DNA from: Paenibacillus wynnii
GTDB lineage: Bacteria; Bacillota; Bacilli; Paenibacillales; Paenibacillaceae
Assembly: GCF_030812855.1 (NCBI RefSeq)
Contig: NZ_JAUSTK010000022.1
Location: 23,291 to 87,290 of the forward strand
Length of the DNA stretch: 64,000 bases
Direction: 5' to 3'
The notes under the pieces are model-generated. The model saw only the letters and a program-made list of their open reading frames with translations. It made no database searches and was not told where the DNA came from. The translations under genes were made by a program, and so were the position numbers. Positions 18,253-26,282 of the stretch are shown in pieces (position 1 is the first letter of the stretch; every line of letters begins with the position of its first letter).

Positions 18253-19258
18253 GAGGCCGAATGAAGTGTAAAAGTACACTTGAATTGGTTGAAATGGGCC
18301 GCTGAGGCCGAATGAAGTGTAAAAGTACATTTGAATTGGTGGAAACGAGCTACTGGAGCGGAATCAAGTGTATAAGTACATTTAAATTGGTGGAAACGAG
18401 CTACTGGGGAAGAATGAAGTGTAAAAGTACACTTGGATTGGTGGAAACGAGCTGCTGGGGAAGAATGAAGTGTAAAAGTACACTAGAATTGGTTGAAATG
18501 AGCTACTGGGGCCGAATGAAGTGTAAAAGTACACTTGAATTGGTGGAAACGAGCTACTGGGGCCGAATGAAGTGTATAAGTACACTTGAATTGGTGGAAA
18601 CGAGCTACTGGGGCCGAATGAAGTGTATAAGTACACTTGAATTGGTGGAAACGAGCTGCTGGAGCGGAATGAAGTGTAAAAGCACACTAGAATTGGTAGA
18701 AATGAGCTACTGGGGCCGAATGAAGTGTAAAAGTACACTTGAATTGGTGGAAACGAGCTGCTGGAGCGGAATGAAGTGTAAAAGTACATTTGAATTGGTT
18801 GAAATGGGCTACTGGAGCCGAATGAAGTGTAAAAGAACACTTGAATTGGTGGAAACGAGCAACTGGAGCGGAATGAAGTGTAAAAGAACACTTGAATTGG
18901 TGGAAACGAGCAACTGGAGCGGAATGAAGTGTAAAAGTACACTAGAATTGGTGGAAACGAGCAACTGGGGCCGAATGAAGTGTAAAAGTACACTTGAATT
19001 GGTGGAAACGAGCTGCTTGAGCCGAATGAAGTGTAAAAGTACACTTGAATTGGTTGAAATGGGCCGCTGAGGCCAAATGAAGTGTAAAAGTACATTTGAA
19101 TTGGTGGAAACGAGCCGCAGGGTGGAATCAAGTGTAAAAGTGCACTTGAATTGGTGGAAACGAGCTACTGAGGCCAAATGAAGTGTAAAAGTACATTTGA
19201 ATTGGTGGAAACGAGCTGCTTGAGCCGAATGAAGTGTAAAAGTACACTTGAATTGGCT
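18245..19258. repeat. 51-bp tandem repeat array 2, 20 copies
   Basis: The core AAGTGTAWAAGTACACTTGAATTGG recurs every 51 bp from 18264 to 19080 (17 copies). One 50-bp step to 19130 follows, then copies at 19181 and 19232. It is the same unit as array 1, but most copies carry TACACTT instead of TACATTT. That makes the core a perfect 7-bp inverted repeat (AAGTGTA, 4-base gap, TACACTT). The left edge joins directly onto the truncated GH42 gene. Long frames of about 250 codons on both strands result from the 17-codon period and have no ribosome binding sites of their own. Confidence 0.95.
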
Positions 19259-19356
19259 TCTGCGAGCGTAGCGATGCTAATGAGAGGCAATGGTACATTT
19301 TATTTGTGTTCGGCGGCAGGATTGAGGCCAATCGAGGGCACACTTGCCCTTCCCCA

Positions 19357-19390
19357 CCCCACACTGTGTTCTAAAAGTGTGGGGTTTTAT
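19357..19390 (+). terminator. Terminator-like hairpin after array 2
   Basis: CCCCACACT (19357-19365) pairs perfectly with AGTGTGGGG (19376-19384) and is followed by TTTTATT. No intact gene on the plus strand precedes it; it may be the old terminator of the destroyed GH42 gene. Confidence 0.7.
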
Positions 19391-19444
19391 TGTCTTGAAC
19401 TACATTGAATGTATAAAAAACAGGATTGGCGGAACGAAGAGAAA

Positions 19445-19552
19445 TTTTGGAACTGTAGAAGCGGTAGCGTTCGCCTTTATAATCAGATTTCAACCGCACG
19501 ATGCGGCTTGAAATAAAGAAATCTGATTATAACAGCGATCGAAAGTCCAAAA
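19445..19552. repeat. 108-bp nested palindromic repeat element
   Basis: A perfect 15-bp inverted repeat (TTATAATCAGATTTC at 19477-19491, its complement at 19518-19532) encloses a smaller CCGC/GCGG hairpin. Weaker outer arms begin TTTTGGA and end TCCAAAA. The whole sequence folds into one long stem. I recall closely similar sequences scattered in Paenibacillus intergenic regions. It has no coding capacity and may be a REP/MITE-like element or an RNA hairpin at the 3' end of the AraC gene. Confidence 0.75.
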
Positions 19553-19626
19553 CTTTATCGCAGTGCCGCCCCGATTCTGTATTAACCCATACTGGTGCAG
19601 TTCATTCCAATAGAGTCACCGCAAAT

Positions 19627-20460
19627 TTAGTGCAGTCTCCTAAATTGCTCAGGCGTAGTCCCCGACTGCTTACGGAACGTGGCCACGAAATGGCTGACAT
19701 CGCGAAACCCAACCAACTGGGAGATGGTTTTAACCGTCATAGCCGGTTGGCTCACCAGCATCTCCTTCGCTTTCCGCATACGCATACGCACAAAATAGGC
19801 GTATGGAGACAATCCAAAGGTCTGCATAAATAAGCTGTTGAGATAGCGACCGGATACCCCGAGTTGGGTGGAGAGGTCATATAAGCCAATATCGGGGTCC
19901 CCGAAATTGAGGTCCATCCATTTTAGCAAAGGCTGAAGCTTATCGATATTACGGGAAATCGCCGCATTATTATGAAGCTGTCCATATTTACTGAGGGTAA
20001 TTAAGAAATGATAAGCATCCGTGGAGGCCTGAAGGCCGAACATATCTTGATGTTCTTCCTGCCAGGCCAGCATATCGTTCAGCATGTCCGACAGGGGGGC
20101 TTCATTCTCCCAACGATATAAAGAGGAGGACTTGATGCCTAATGTCTCCAGAATCTGGCGAGTAGAGCTGCCTCCAAAGGTTAAGTAATAGGTCTGCCAA
20201 TCTGAAGTTACGCCTTCATAACGGTGAGGGGTATGGGGAGGCAGAAGCACACCGCTTCCTTCCCTTAGATTGAGCGTATTATTTTCAAAATATATATTGC
20301 CCTCACCGCATACGGTCTGAATCCAGTGGTACACAGGATAACCGTCGGGGCGGGTTACTTTTTCCTGTTCGGGATTGTGTCCTACACTATCTAGTGTAAT
20401 AGGCAAATGTTGTCCACCCTCTTGATTGAACACAATTCTGCGATGAACTGTATCCGGCAT
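19627..20460 (-). CDS. AraC-family transcriptional regulator
   Basis: 277 residues. The N-terminal half is a cupin-type sensor (VYHWIQTVCGEGNIYF, then LREGSGVLLPPHTPHRYE). The C-terminal ~100 residues carry the double helix-turn-helix (LSTQLGVSGRYLNSLFMQTFG and ISQLVGFRDVSHFVATFRKQSG). It is divergent from the intact GH42 beta-galactosidase, with 119 bp between the starts, so it probably controls that gene in response to a galactoside. GGAGATG precedes the ATG. Its 3' end runs toward the palindromic repeat, which may act as its terminator. Confidence 0.9.
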   Translation of the reverse strand: MPDTVHRRIVFNQEGGQHLPITLDSVGHNPEQEKVTRPDGYPVYHWIQTVCGEGNIYFENNTLNLREGSGVLLPPHTPHRYEGVTSDWQTYYLTFGGSSTRQILETLGIKSSSLYRWENEAPLSDMLNDMLAWQEEHQDMFGLQASTDAYHFLITLSKYGQLHNNAAISRNIDKLQPLLKWMDLNFGDPDIGLYDLSTQLGVSGRYLNSLFMQTFGLSPYAYFVRMRMRKAKEMLVSQPAMTVKTISQLVGFRDVSHFVATFRKQSGTTPEQFRRLH

Positions 20461-20579
20461 GTAATCATCTCCAATTAAGTTCCATATTATTATATTATCT
20501 TGATAAAATATTATATTTAAAGGCGGTATTGTCAGGTTTACAATAGATATATACTTATACTATAAAGGATGTGTAGACC

Positions 20580-22649
20580 TTGATCAACGATAAATTGCCG
20601 AAGATTTGGTATGGTGGAGATTACAATCCTGAACAGTGGGAAGCTCCCGATTGGGCAGAAGATGAGCGGATGTTCAAGCTGGCAGGGATAGATGTTGCTA
20701 CAATCAATGTGTTTTCCTGGGCGCTGATTCAGCCTTCTGAGGACACTTATGATTTCTCCGGACTTGATGCAATGATGGATAGATTATATAAGAACGGCAC
20801 CTATGTTTGTCTGGCTACGGCAACCGGTGCACATCCGGCTTGGATGGCGCATCGCTATCCTGAAGTAACCCGGGTAGACGTACAAGGCAGAAAACGTAAA
20901 TTTGGAGGACGCCACAACTCTAATCCGAACAGCCCGGTCTACCGTAAATATGCGGCACTGTTGGCTGGCAAGCTGGCTCTGCGGTACAAGGATCATCCGG
21001 CGCTGGTAGCTTGGCATATCTCCAATGAATATGGTGGATATGATTATTCCGAACAATCCGCTGCCGCCTTCCGCGTATGGCTACAGGAACGTTATGGTAC
21101 ACTGGATGCCCTGAATAAAGCATGGAATACCCGCTTCTGGGGTCACACCTTCTATGATTGGGAAGAAATCGTTGTACCAAATGAGCTGAGTGAAGAGTGG
21201 AACGGTAATCGTACCAACTTCCAAGGGATCTCACTGGATTACCGCAGATTTATGTCGTACAGCTTGTTGGAATGCTACAAGATTGAATATGAAGCCATCA
21301 AGGAACACAGCAAGAACATTCCGGTTACTACGAATCTAATGGGCTTCTATCCGGAGCTGGATTATTTCGAATGGGCCAAGCATATGGATATTATTTCTTG
21401 GGACAATTACCCTTCACTGGATACACCGGTCAGCCATACCGCGATGACCCATGATTTGATGCGTGGACTCAAGAACGGACAGCCGTTCATGCTGATGGAG
21501 CAAACGCCAAGCCAGCAAAACTGGCAGCCGTATAACTCCTTGAAACGTCCAGGCGTTATGCGTTTGTGGAGCTATCAGGCTGTGGCACGGGGTGCAGATA
21601 CGGTGTTGTTCTTCCAGCTCCGCCGTTCCATAGGTGCCTGCGAGAAGTACCACGGCGCAGTTATCGAGCATGTGGGTCATGAGAACACACGCGTGTTCCG
21701 TGAATGTGCAGAACTGGGCAGAGAATTGGAGCGGCTTGGAGATCAATTGCTGGATGCCCGCAGTGAGGCGGAGATCGGGATCATCTACGATTGGGAGAAC
21801 CGTTGGGCGCTTGATCTTTCGAGCGGACCGTCGGTAGCCATGGATTATGTCAATGAAGTCCATAAATATTATGACGCATTGTATCAACAGAACATTGAAG
21901 CAGACATGATAGGTGTTGAAGAGAATCTCACTAAATACAAGATTGTCATTGCACCTGTGTTATACATGATTAAACCGGGTTTTGCACAGAAGGTAGAAGC
22001 TTTTGTTCAGGCCGGGGGCACTTTTATTACGACCTATTTCAGCGGTATTGTAAATGAAAACGATCTTGTAACTGTAGGCGGTTATCCGGGGGAATTGCGG
22101 AAGGTGCTGGGGATTTGGGCGGAAGAAATTGACGCACTGCTGCCAGGCATGAGTAATCAAATCGTGATGAACAAGGAGTGGGGCGGACTTAACGGTACTT
22201 ACACATGTGATCTGCTCTGTGATTTGATTCATTCCGAGGGTGCGGAAGTACTGGGTCAATACGGATCCGATTTCTACAAAGGCATGCCTGCGCTCACGGT
22301 CAACTCTTTCGGTGAAGGTAAAGCTTATTATGTTGCCACAAGTCCGGAGGCTGGCTTCCTGCAAGGCTTCCTGGCAAATGTTTGCGCTGAGAATAATATT
22401 AAGCCGCTAGTTCAAGCACCGGAAGGTATCGAATCCGTTCAACGTGTGAAGGATGGAGTATCCTACCTGTTCCTGCTGAATCACACCGAAGCAGATCTAA
22501 GCGCCGAAATGGGTTCTGCTTTGCGTACGGATTTGTTAACTGGTCAGACGGTAAGCGGTTCAGCTGTTGTTCCTAGCCGTGGCGTATTGATTCTAAAAGG
22601 TATAAGTAACAGCAAAGCTGCCGATCTGTATTCTTCAGTTGGCGACTAA
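20580..22649 (+). CDS. GH42 beta-galactosidase
   Basis: 689 residues, full length for the family, no signal peptide. The N-terminal catalytic barrel starts YGGDYNPEQW. The acid/base Glu150 lies in HISNEYGG and the nucleophile Glu307 in MLMEQTPSQQNW. The trimerisation and C-terminal beta domains follow. The start is a TTG preceded by AAAGGATG; no ATG lies close in frame. It is divergent from an AraC regulator and followed by a strong terminator. It should hydrolyse terminal beta-galactosides inside the cell, and probably acts on plant galactan fragments rather than lactose; that preference is inferred from the neighbouring plant-sugar enzymes. Confidence 0.95.
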   Translation: MINDKLPKIWYGGDYNPEQWEAPDWAEDERMFKLAGIDVATINVFSWALIQPSEDTYDFSGLDAMMDRLYKNGTYVCLATATGAHPAWMAHRYPEVTRVDVQGRKRKFGGRHNSNPNSPVYRKYAALLAGKLALRYKDHPALVAWHISNEYGGYDYSEQSAAAFRVWLQERYGTLDALNKAWNTRFWGHTFYDWEEIVVPNELSEEWNGNRTNFQGISLDYRRFMSYSLLECYKIEYEAIKEHSKNIPVTTNLMGFYPELDYFEWAKHMDIISWDNYPSLDTPVSHTAMTHDLMRGLKNGQPFMLMEQTPSQQNWQPYNSLKRPGVMRLWSYQAVARGADTVLFFQLRRSIGACEKYHGAVIEHVGHENTRVFRECAELGRELERLGDQLLDARSEAEIGIIYDWENRWALDLSSGPSVAMDYVNEVHKYYDALYQQNIEADMIGVEENLTKYKIVIAPVLYMIKPGFAQKVEAFVQAGGTFITTYFSGIVNENDLVTVGGYPGELRKVLGIWAEEIDALLPGMSNQIVMNKEWGGLNGTYTCDLLCDLIHSEGAEVLGQYGSDFYKGMPALTVNSFGEGKAYYVATSPEAGFLQGFLANVCAENNIKPLVQAPEGIESVQRVKDGVSYLFLLNHTEADLSAEMGSALRTDLLTGQTVSGSAVVPSRGVLILKGISNSKAADLYSSVGD

Positions 22650-22705
22650 TAAAAATGCGGTGGAGTAATCTGAAAAAAAGATTAACCATCGCATTTTTAC
22701 TTTTT
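22650..22705 (+). terminator. Terminator after the GH42 beta-galactosidase
   Basis: AAAAATGCG-TGG and TAATCT on the left pair with AGATTA and CCA-CGCATTTTT on the right around a GAAAAAA loop, directly after the stop codon. A T-rich tail follows. Confidence 0.85.
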
Positions 22706-22830
22706 TAGAAATAATCAATGTCCAAAAATATTCAGGAGATTATATATGGACAGCCCAGCAAGCTAGGTGTAAATTAGAGCCACAAATGAACGCATGTTCA
22801 TTGTGAATGCGCATACAAAGGAGAGGCGAA

Positions 22831-23286
22831 ATGGACAAGAATATATTAGGTACTCAAATTGTTACACAGATCGGAATAATCGTTAATGACATCGAGAAAG
22901 TATCGCAAAGCTACGCTAATTTCTTTGGTATTGAGAAGCCGGAATGGTTCTGGACGGATACGGTGGATGTTGCCCAGACTGAATTTAACGGGGAATCATC
23001 CATTGCACGTTCCAAGTTGGCTTTTATAGATGGTGGACAATTACAGATTGAATTAATCGAACCCGACCATAACCCTTCGACTTGGCGCGAGTTTCTGGAT
23101 GAGAAGGGTGAAGGCGTTCACCACATAGCTTTTGGAATCAAAGGGATGAAAGAGAAGATTGAACTGCTGAACCGCAACAGGATGCCGTTAATTCAAAAAG
23201 GGGAATACACCGGCGGACGATATGCTTACATGGATTCCTTTGATGAATTAAAAGTGCTGATTGAACTGCTGGAGAATGATAACTAA
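22831..23286 (+). CDS. VOC/glyoxalase-superfamily protein
   Basis: 151 residues forming two beta-alpha-beta-beta-beta units typical of vicinal oxygen chelate proteins. It opens with QIGIIVNDIEKVSQSYANFFG, and the second half has GEGVHHIAFGIKGMKEKIELL; the His and Glu positions (HHIAF, QIELIEP, KVLIELLE) are the expected metal ligands. The N-terminus resembles methylmalonyl-CoA epimerase-like members, but the substrate cannot be assigned. The start at ATG 22831 is set by AAAGGAG directly upstream; an in-frame ATG at 22807 lies before that site. First gene of a probable three-gene operon with an SDR and a ThuA-like protein. Confidence 0.85.
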   Translation: MDKNILGTQIVTQIGIIVNDIEKVSQSYANFFGIEKPEWFWTDTVDVAQTEFNGESSIARSKLAFIDGGQLQIELIEPDHNPSTWREFLDEKGEGVHHIAFGIKGMKEKIELLNRNRMPLIQKGEYTGGRYAYMDSFDELKVLIELLENDN

Positions 23287-23324
23287 TCAATAATGAATCC
23301 ATTACATTCAGGAGGACATGGAGA

Positions 23325-24026
23325 ATGATCATACTTATAACTGGGGCCGGCCAAGGTCTAGGTCTGGAAACGGTACGAGCGGCTGTTGAACGTGGTCACC
23401 AAGTTATTGCAGGGATTCGCAGTCCAGCCAAAGATAACGAACAGCTTAGGGAATTGCAAAATACTTTCGAAGGCAAGCTCACAGTTATACAGCTGGATGT
23501 CAATGATGAGGAGGCCATAAGTAAAGCGAAGGATATTATTGAAAAACAGTTTGGGAGTATCGACGCCCTTATTAATAACGCAGGGATTCTGATTGCTCGG
23601 GAGATTCCTATTGAAGAGCTGGATTTTGCAGATGTGGAACAATCGATGCTAACCAACCTGTATGGACCGATGAAAGTCGTAAAGCACTTCTTACCCATGC
23701 TTCGCCAAAGTGCTTCTCCTTGTATTATCAATATCAGTTCTGAAGCAGGAAGCTTCAGCGGGGCTTATGGCAAGGATTATCCGTATGCCTTATCGAAAAG
23801 CGGCCTGACCTATTTCTCAGCTCAGTTGCGGAAGGCCCTTACACCTGAAGGTTTCGTTGTGTATTCTGTTCATCCCGGTTGGATCCGAACGTGTATGGGC
23901 GGGGAGCAAGCTACTGGGGATCCTAAGGATTCAGCTTTGGGGCTGGTTCAACTTGCAGAGAGAGAAGTTATACCTGCACAAGAATGTTGGATGATCAATT
24001 ATAAAGGGGAGCCAATGTCTTTCTAA
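23325..24026 (+). CDS. Short-chain dehydrogenase/reductase
   Basis: 233 residues, classical SDR fold. The cofactor motif TGAGQGLG is at the N-terminus, NNAG appears at about residue 85, the catalytic Ser at about 138 (INISSEAG), and Tyr and Lys in YPYALSKSG. The cofactor is NAD(P)H; the substrate is unknown. It follows the VOC gene by 38 bp, with AGGAGG upstream, and precedes the ThuA-like gene by 24 bp. The three are probably one transcript, which hints at a common carbohydrate or carbonyl substrate. Confidence 0.9.
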   Translation: MIILITGAGQGLGLETVRAAVERGHQVIAGIRSPAKDNEQLRELQNTFEGKLTVIQLDVNDEEAISKAKDIIEKQFGSIDALINNAGILIAREIPIEELDFADVEQSMLTNLYGPMKVVKHFLPMLRQSASPCIINISSEAGSFSGAYGKDYPYALSKSGLTYFSAQLRKALTPEGFVVYSVHPGWIRTCMGGEQATGDPKDSALGLVQLAEREVIPAQECWMINYKGEPMSF

Positions 24027-24050
24027 TCTTATATAAGGGGAAGGGTTAAA

Positions 24051-24710
24051 ATGAAGAATATTGTAGCCATTGTCGGAGATTACTACCATGATTATGAACT
24101 CGCGAAGCAATCTCTGGATCAAATTCTAATGCCCTATGTAGATGAAGAGATTGTGAAGGTCAGCTATGTATCCGTTCAACAAATTTCTGCTGAGCTGGAG
24201 AAGCAGCCGGATGTGGTGATCCTTTTCGCAGGGGACCGCACCGATCCCCAGAATCAGCCGGAGGCACGCTGGATGACTAGCGTAGTCTCTCAGCAGATCG
24301 AATCCTTTGTGAATCAAGGCGGATCATGGATTGCCTGGCATTCCGGCCTTGCTTCTTATCCAGAAGATAGTGAGTACGTGAAGATGCTTCGAGGATATTT
24401 TCTTTCTCATCCTTCCGAACATTCGGAAGTCACCTACTCGCCGATTGTAGGGTCGAGGCTTGGATTGACGGGTGAATCCTTTAGCTTCAAGGATGAACAT
24501 TATTTTGTTGAATGTGCGGAGGATAAGACGGAAGTGTTCCTGCGGTCCACCTCTACAGATGGTGCTTCAGCAGCTGGATGGGCCCATTTTTTTGGGAGAG
24601 GTCGAGTTGGATGTATTACCCCGGCACATTTAGCAGAAGGGCTGTTAAATCCGGATTTTATCGCAGTGATGAGACAGCTGTTTCTCTGGTGTGCTGACCT
24701 AGCTGAATAA
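24051..24710 (+). CDS. ThuA-like domain protein
   Basis: 219 residues. The fold resembles class I glutamine amidotransferases without the catalytic cysteine, as in ThuA (trehalose utilisation). Visible family features are the FVNQGGSWIAWHSGLASYP loop, the LRGYFLSHPSE segment and the late FGRGRVGCITPAHL motif. ThuA-type proteins take part in disaccharide catabolism, often beside Gfo/Idh dehydrogenases; the reaction here is uncertain. It is the last gene of the VOC-SDR-ThuA operon and ends in a terminator. AAGGGG lies before the ATG. Confidence 0.82.
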   Translation: MKNIVAIVGDYYHDYELAKQSLDQILMPYVDEEIVKVSYVSVQQISAELEKQPDVVILFAGDRTDPQNQPEARWMTSVVSQQIESFVNQGGSWIAWHSGLASYPEDSEYVKMLRGYFLSHPSEHSEVTYSPIVGSRLGLTGESFSFKDEHYFVECAEDKTEVFLRSTSTDGASAAGWAHFFGRGRVGCITPAHLAEGLLNPDFIAVMRQLFLWCADLAE

Positions 24711-24713
24711 AAC

Positions 24714-24756
24714 AACTTACATCCCGAGCTGCCCAAAGTGGCTCGGGATGTTGTTG
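24714..24756. terminator. Bidirectional terminator between the ThuA-like and MDR genes
   Basis: CATCCCGAGC (24720-24729) pairs perfectly with GCTCGGGATG (24741-24750), flanked by AACAA on the left and TTGTTGTTT on the right. It lies between two convergent genes. Confidence 0.85.
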
Positions 24757-24757
24757 T

Positions 24758-25771
24758 TTAAAATACAATGCATATCTTCCCGAAATATGAACCCTCAGCT
24801 AAATGATGCAAAGCCTCTATGGCCCTGTCAAAAGGGAATATGCTGTCTACTACAGGACGTAGGTTGTGCTGCTCGACTGCGAGGTTCATGTTCTCAAACA
24901 TAGCACGGCTGCCAACATTAATCGCTTGAAGACGTGCTTTCTTCATGATGGCGGGAACAAGAGCAAAGTCTTCGACGCTGGCACCTGAAAGAATACCGAC
25001 GATGCTAATCTGTCCGCCTACCTTTAGCGCCGAGATCGAGCGATTTAGTGTAGACGCGCCACCTAGGTCTAAGATATGATCAGCTCCCCGTCCTTGGGTG
25101 TAATCGAGAATGGCTTTATCCCAATCTGTATTTCGCTTATAGTTAATACCATAATCAGCACCCATCAACTTGGCGCGTTCTAGCTTCTCATCACTGCTTG
25201 AGATTACAATTACCTTTGCCCCTTGGAGCTTGGCGAATTGTAGAGCGAATAAGGAAACACCACCGGTTCCTTGAACAACTACCGTATCACCCACCTTGAC
25301 CTTGCCTTCTTCCACGATGGCATGCCAGGCTGTTACTCCGGCACATGGCAGCGTAGCGGCTTCTTTGTCAGTCAAATGTTCGGGTACGCATATCAGCCCT
25401 TCCTCCGGTAGTAGCACATATTCGGCAAGCATTCCATCAAGCGGACTCCCTAGTGTAGTCACCCAATTGGCCTGTGTCGGTTCACCTCCCGTCCAACTTT
25501 GGGTAAAGATTCCGCATGCCCTATCTCCTATTTGAAACCTGGAGACATTCTCTCCTATAGCAATAACCTCACCGACTCCATCAGACACTGGAATAAGAGG
25601 AACGGTCAGATTGGGGTTATAAAACCCATCAATGACTCCTAGATCACGTGAGTTAAGAGCTACGGCTCTCATACGGAGTAGAACTTCACCCGTTCCTGGA
25701 GTCGGAACAGGACGATTGACTTCAATGAGGTGATCTATGCCAAAGCCACCTTGAATAACATATGCTTTCAT
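24758..25771 (-). CDS. MDR-family alcohol dehydrogenase / quinone oxidoreductase-like protein
   Basis: 337 residues, medium-chain dehydrogenase fold. The N-terminal GroES-like domain includes LNSRDLGVIDGFYN, and the nucleotide-binding domain has VVQGTGGVSLFALQFAKLQGA. The usual structural-zinc cysteine cluster is missing, as in zinc-independent quinone oxidoreductase relatives. It probably reduces quinones or enals with NADPH; that is inferred from family and context. GAAGGAGG precedes the ATG. It is divergent from an HxlR-type regulator, an arrangement typical of electrophile-responsive reductases. Confidence 0.88.
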   Translation of the reverse strand: MKAYVIQGGFGIDHLIEVNRPVPTPGTGEVLLRMRAVALNSRDLGVIDGFYNPNLTVPLIPVSDGVGEVIAIGENVSRFQIGDRACGIFTQSWTGGEPTQANWVTTLGSPLDGMLAEYVLLPEEGLICVPEHLTDKEAATLPCAGVTAWHAIVEEGKVKVGDTVVVQGTGGVSLFALQFAKLQGAKVIVISSSDEKLERAKLMGADYGINYKRNTDWDKAILDYTQGRGADHILDLGGASTLNRSISALKVGGQISIVGILSGASVEDFALVPAIMKKARLQAINVGSRAMFENMNLAVEQHNLRPVVDSIFPFDRAIEALHHLAEGSYFGKICIVF

Positions 25772-25817
25772 TATATAATTCCTCCTTCACGGGTTATAGA
25801 CACACATTAACTCATGG

Positions 25818-25848
25818 ACTAAAATTTAGTAAGAGGGCACTTTAAAGT
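25818..25848. promoter_or_regulatory. Two palindromes in the MDR-HxlR divergent region: candidate operators
   Basis: ACTAAAATTTAGT (25818-25830) is a perfect palindrome around one central base, and ACTTTAAAGT (25839-25848) is a second, about two helical turns away. They lie midway between the divergent starts. HxlR/YodB-type repressors bind short AT-rich palindromes, so these are natural candidates for the regulator at 25889. Confidence 0.4.
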
Positions 25849-25888
25849 AGGCTACGAACCCAAAAGTACGTGAGGAGGATTAAAAAGT

Positions 25889-26248
25889 ATGAAAATACCG
25901 GATATTTCAATATCGGCTTGCGGTTACAGCCAGGTGCTTGAAATTATATCTAACAAGTGGGCCGGATCGGTCATTTATGCCTTAGAGGATGGAACCCTCC
26001 GGTATGGAGAGGTGAAGAATCGTATAGAAGATATTTCGCAGAAGATGCTAACCCAAACCTTAAAACAATTAGAACGGGATGGGCTGGTAAGAAGAGAGGT
26101 CAAACCATCCGTCCCACCCATCGTTGAATACTCATTGACAGATTTAGGAGAAACATTGATTCCCTGCATGAGGATGTTGAAGGGCTGGGCGTTGAATCAT
26201 TATTCTTCAGTCAATAAGGCTAGAGAGGAATATGACCGGACAAATTAA
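25889..26248 (+). CDS. HxlR-family winged-helix regulator with a conserved N-terminal cysteine
   Basis: 119 residues, the full length of the family. The core reads EIISNKWAGSVIYAL, LRYGEVKNRIEDISQKMLTQTLKQLERDGLV, then PPIVEYSLTDLGETL, a standard HxlR helix-turn-helix. Cys11, just before the first helix (SACGYSQVLEI), corresponds to the thiol switch of YodB, HypR and CatR in Bacillus, which respond to quinones and disulfide stress. It is divergent from the MDR dehydrogenase. AGGAGG precedes the ATG. I infer a redox- or quinone-sensing regulator of its neighbour. Confidence 0.88.
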   Translation: MKIPDISISACGYSQVLEIISNKWAGSVIYALEDGTLRYGEVKNRIEDISQKMLTQTLKQLERDGLVRREVKPSVPPIVEYSLTDLGETLIPCMRMLKGWALNHYSSVNKAREEYDRTN

Positions 26249-26282
26249 GGCTTATAGATAGTAAGAAGGAAAGAGGCACCTT

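Noticed and set aside
18312..19070. A 252-residue repeat protein with 17-residue units
   Set aside because: Frames are open on both strands only because the period is 17 codons; there is no ribosome binding site, and one unit of 50 bp breaks the frame.
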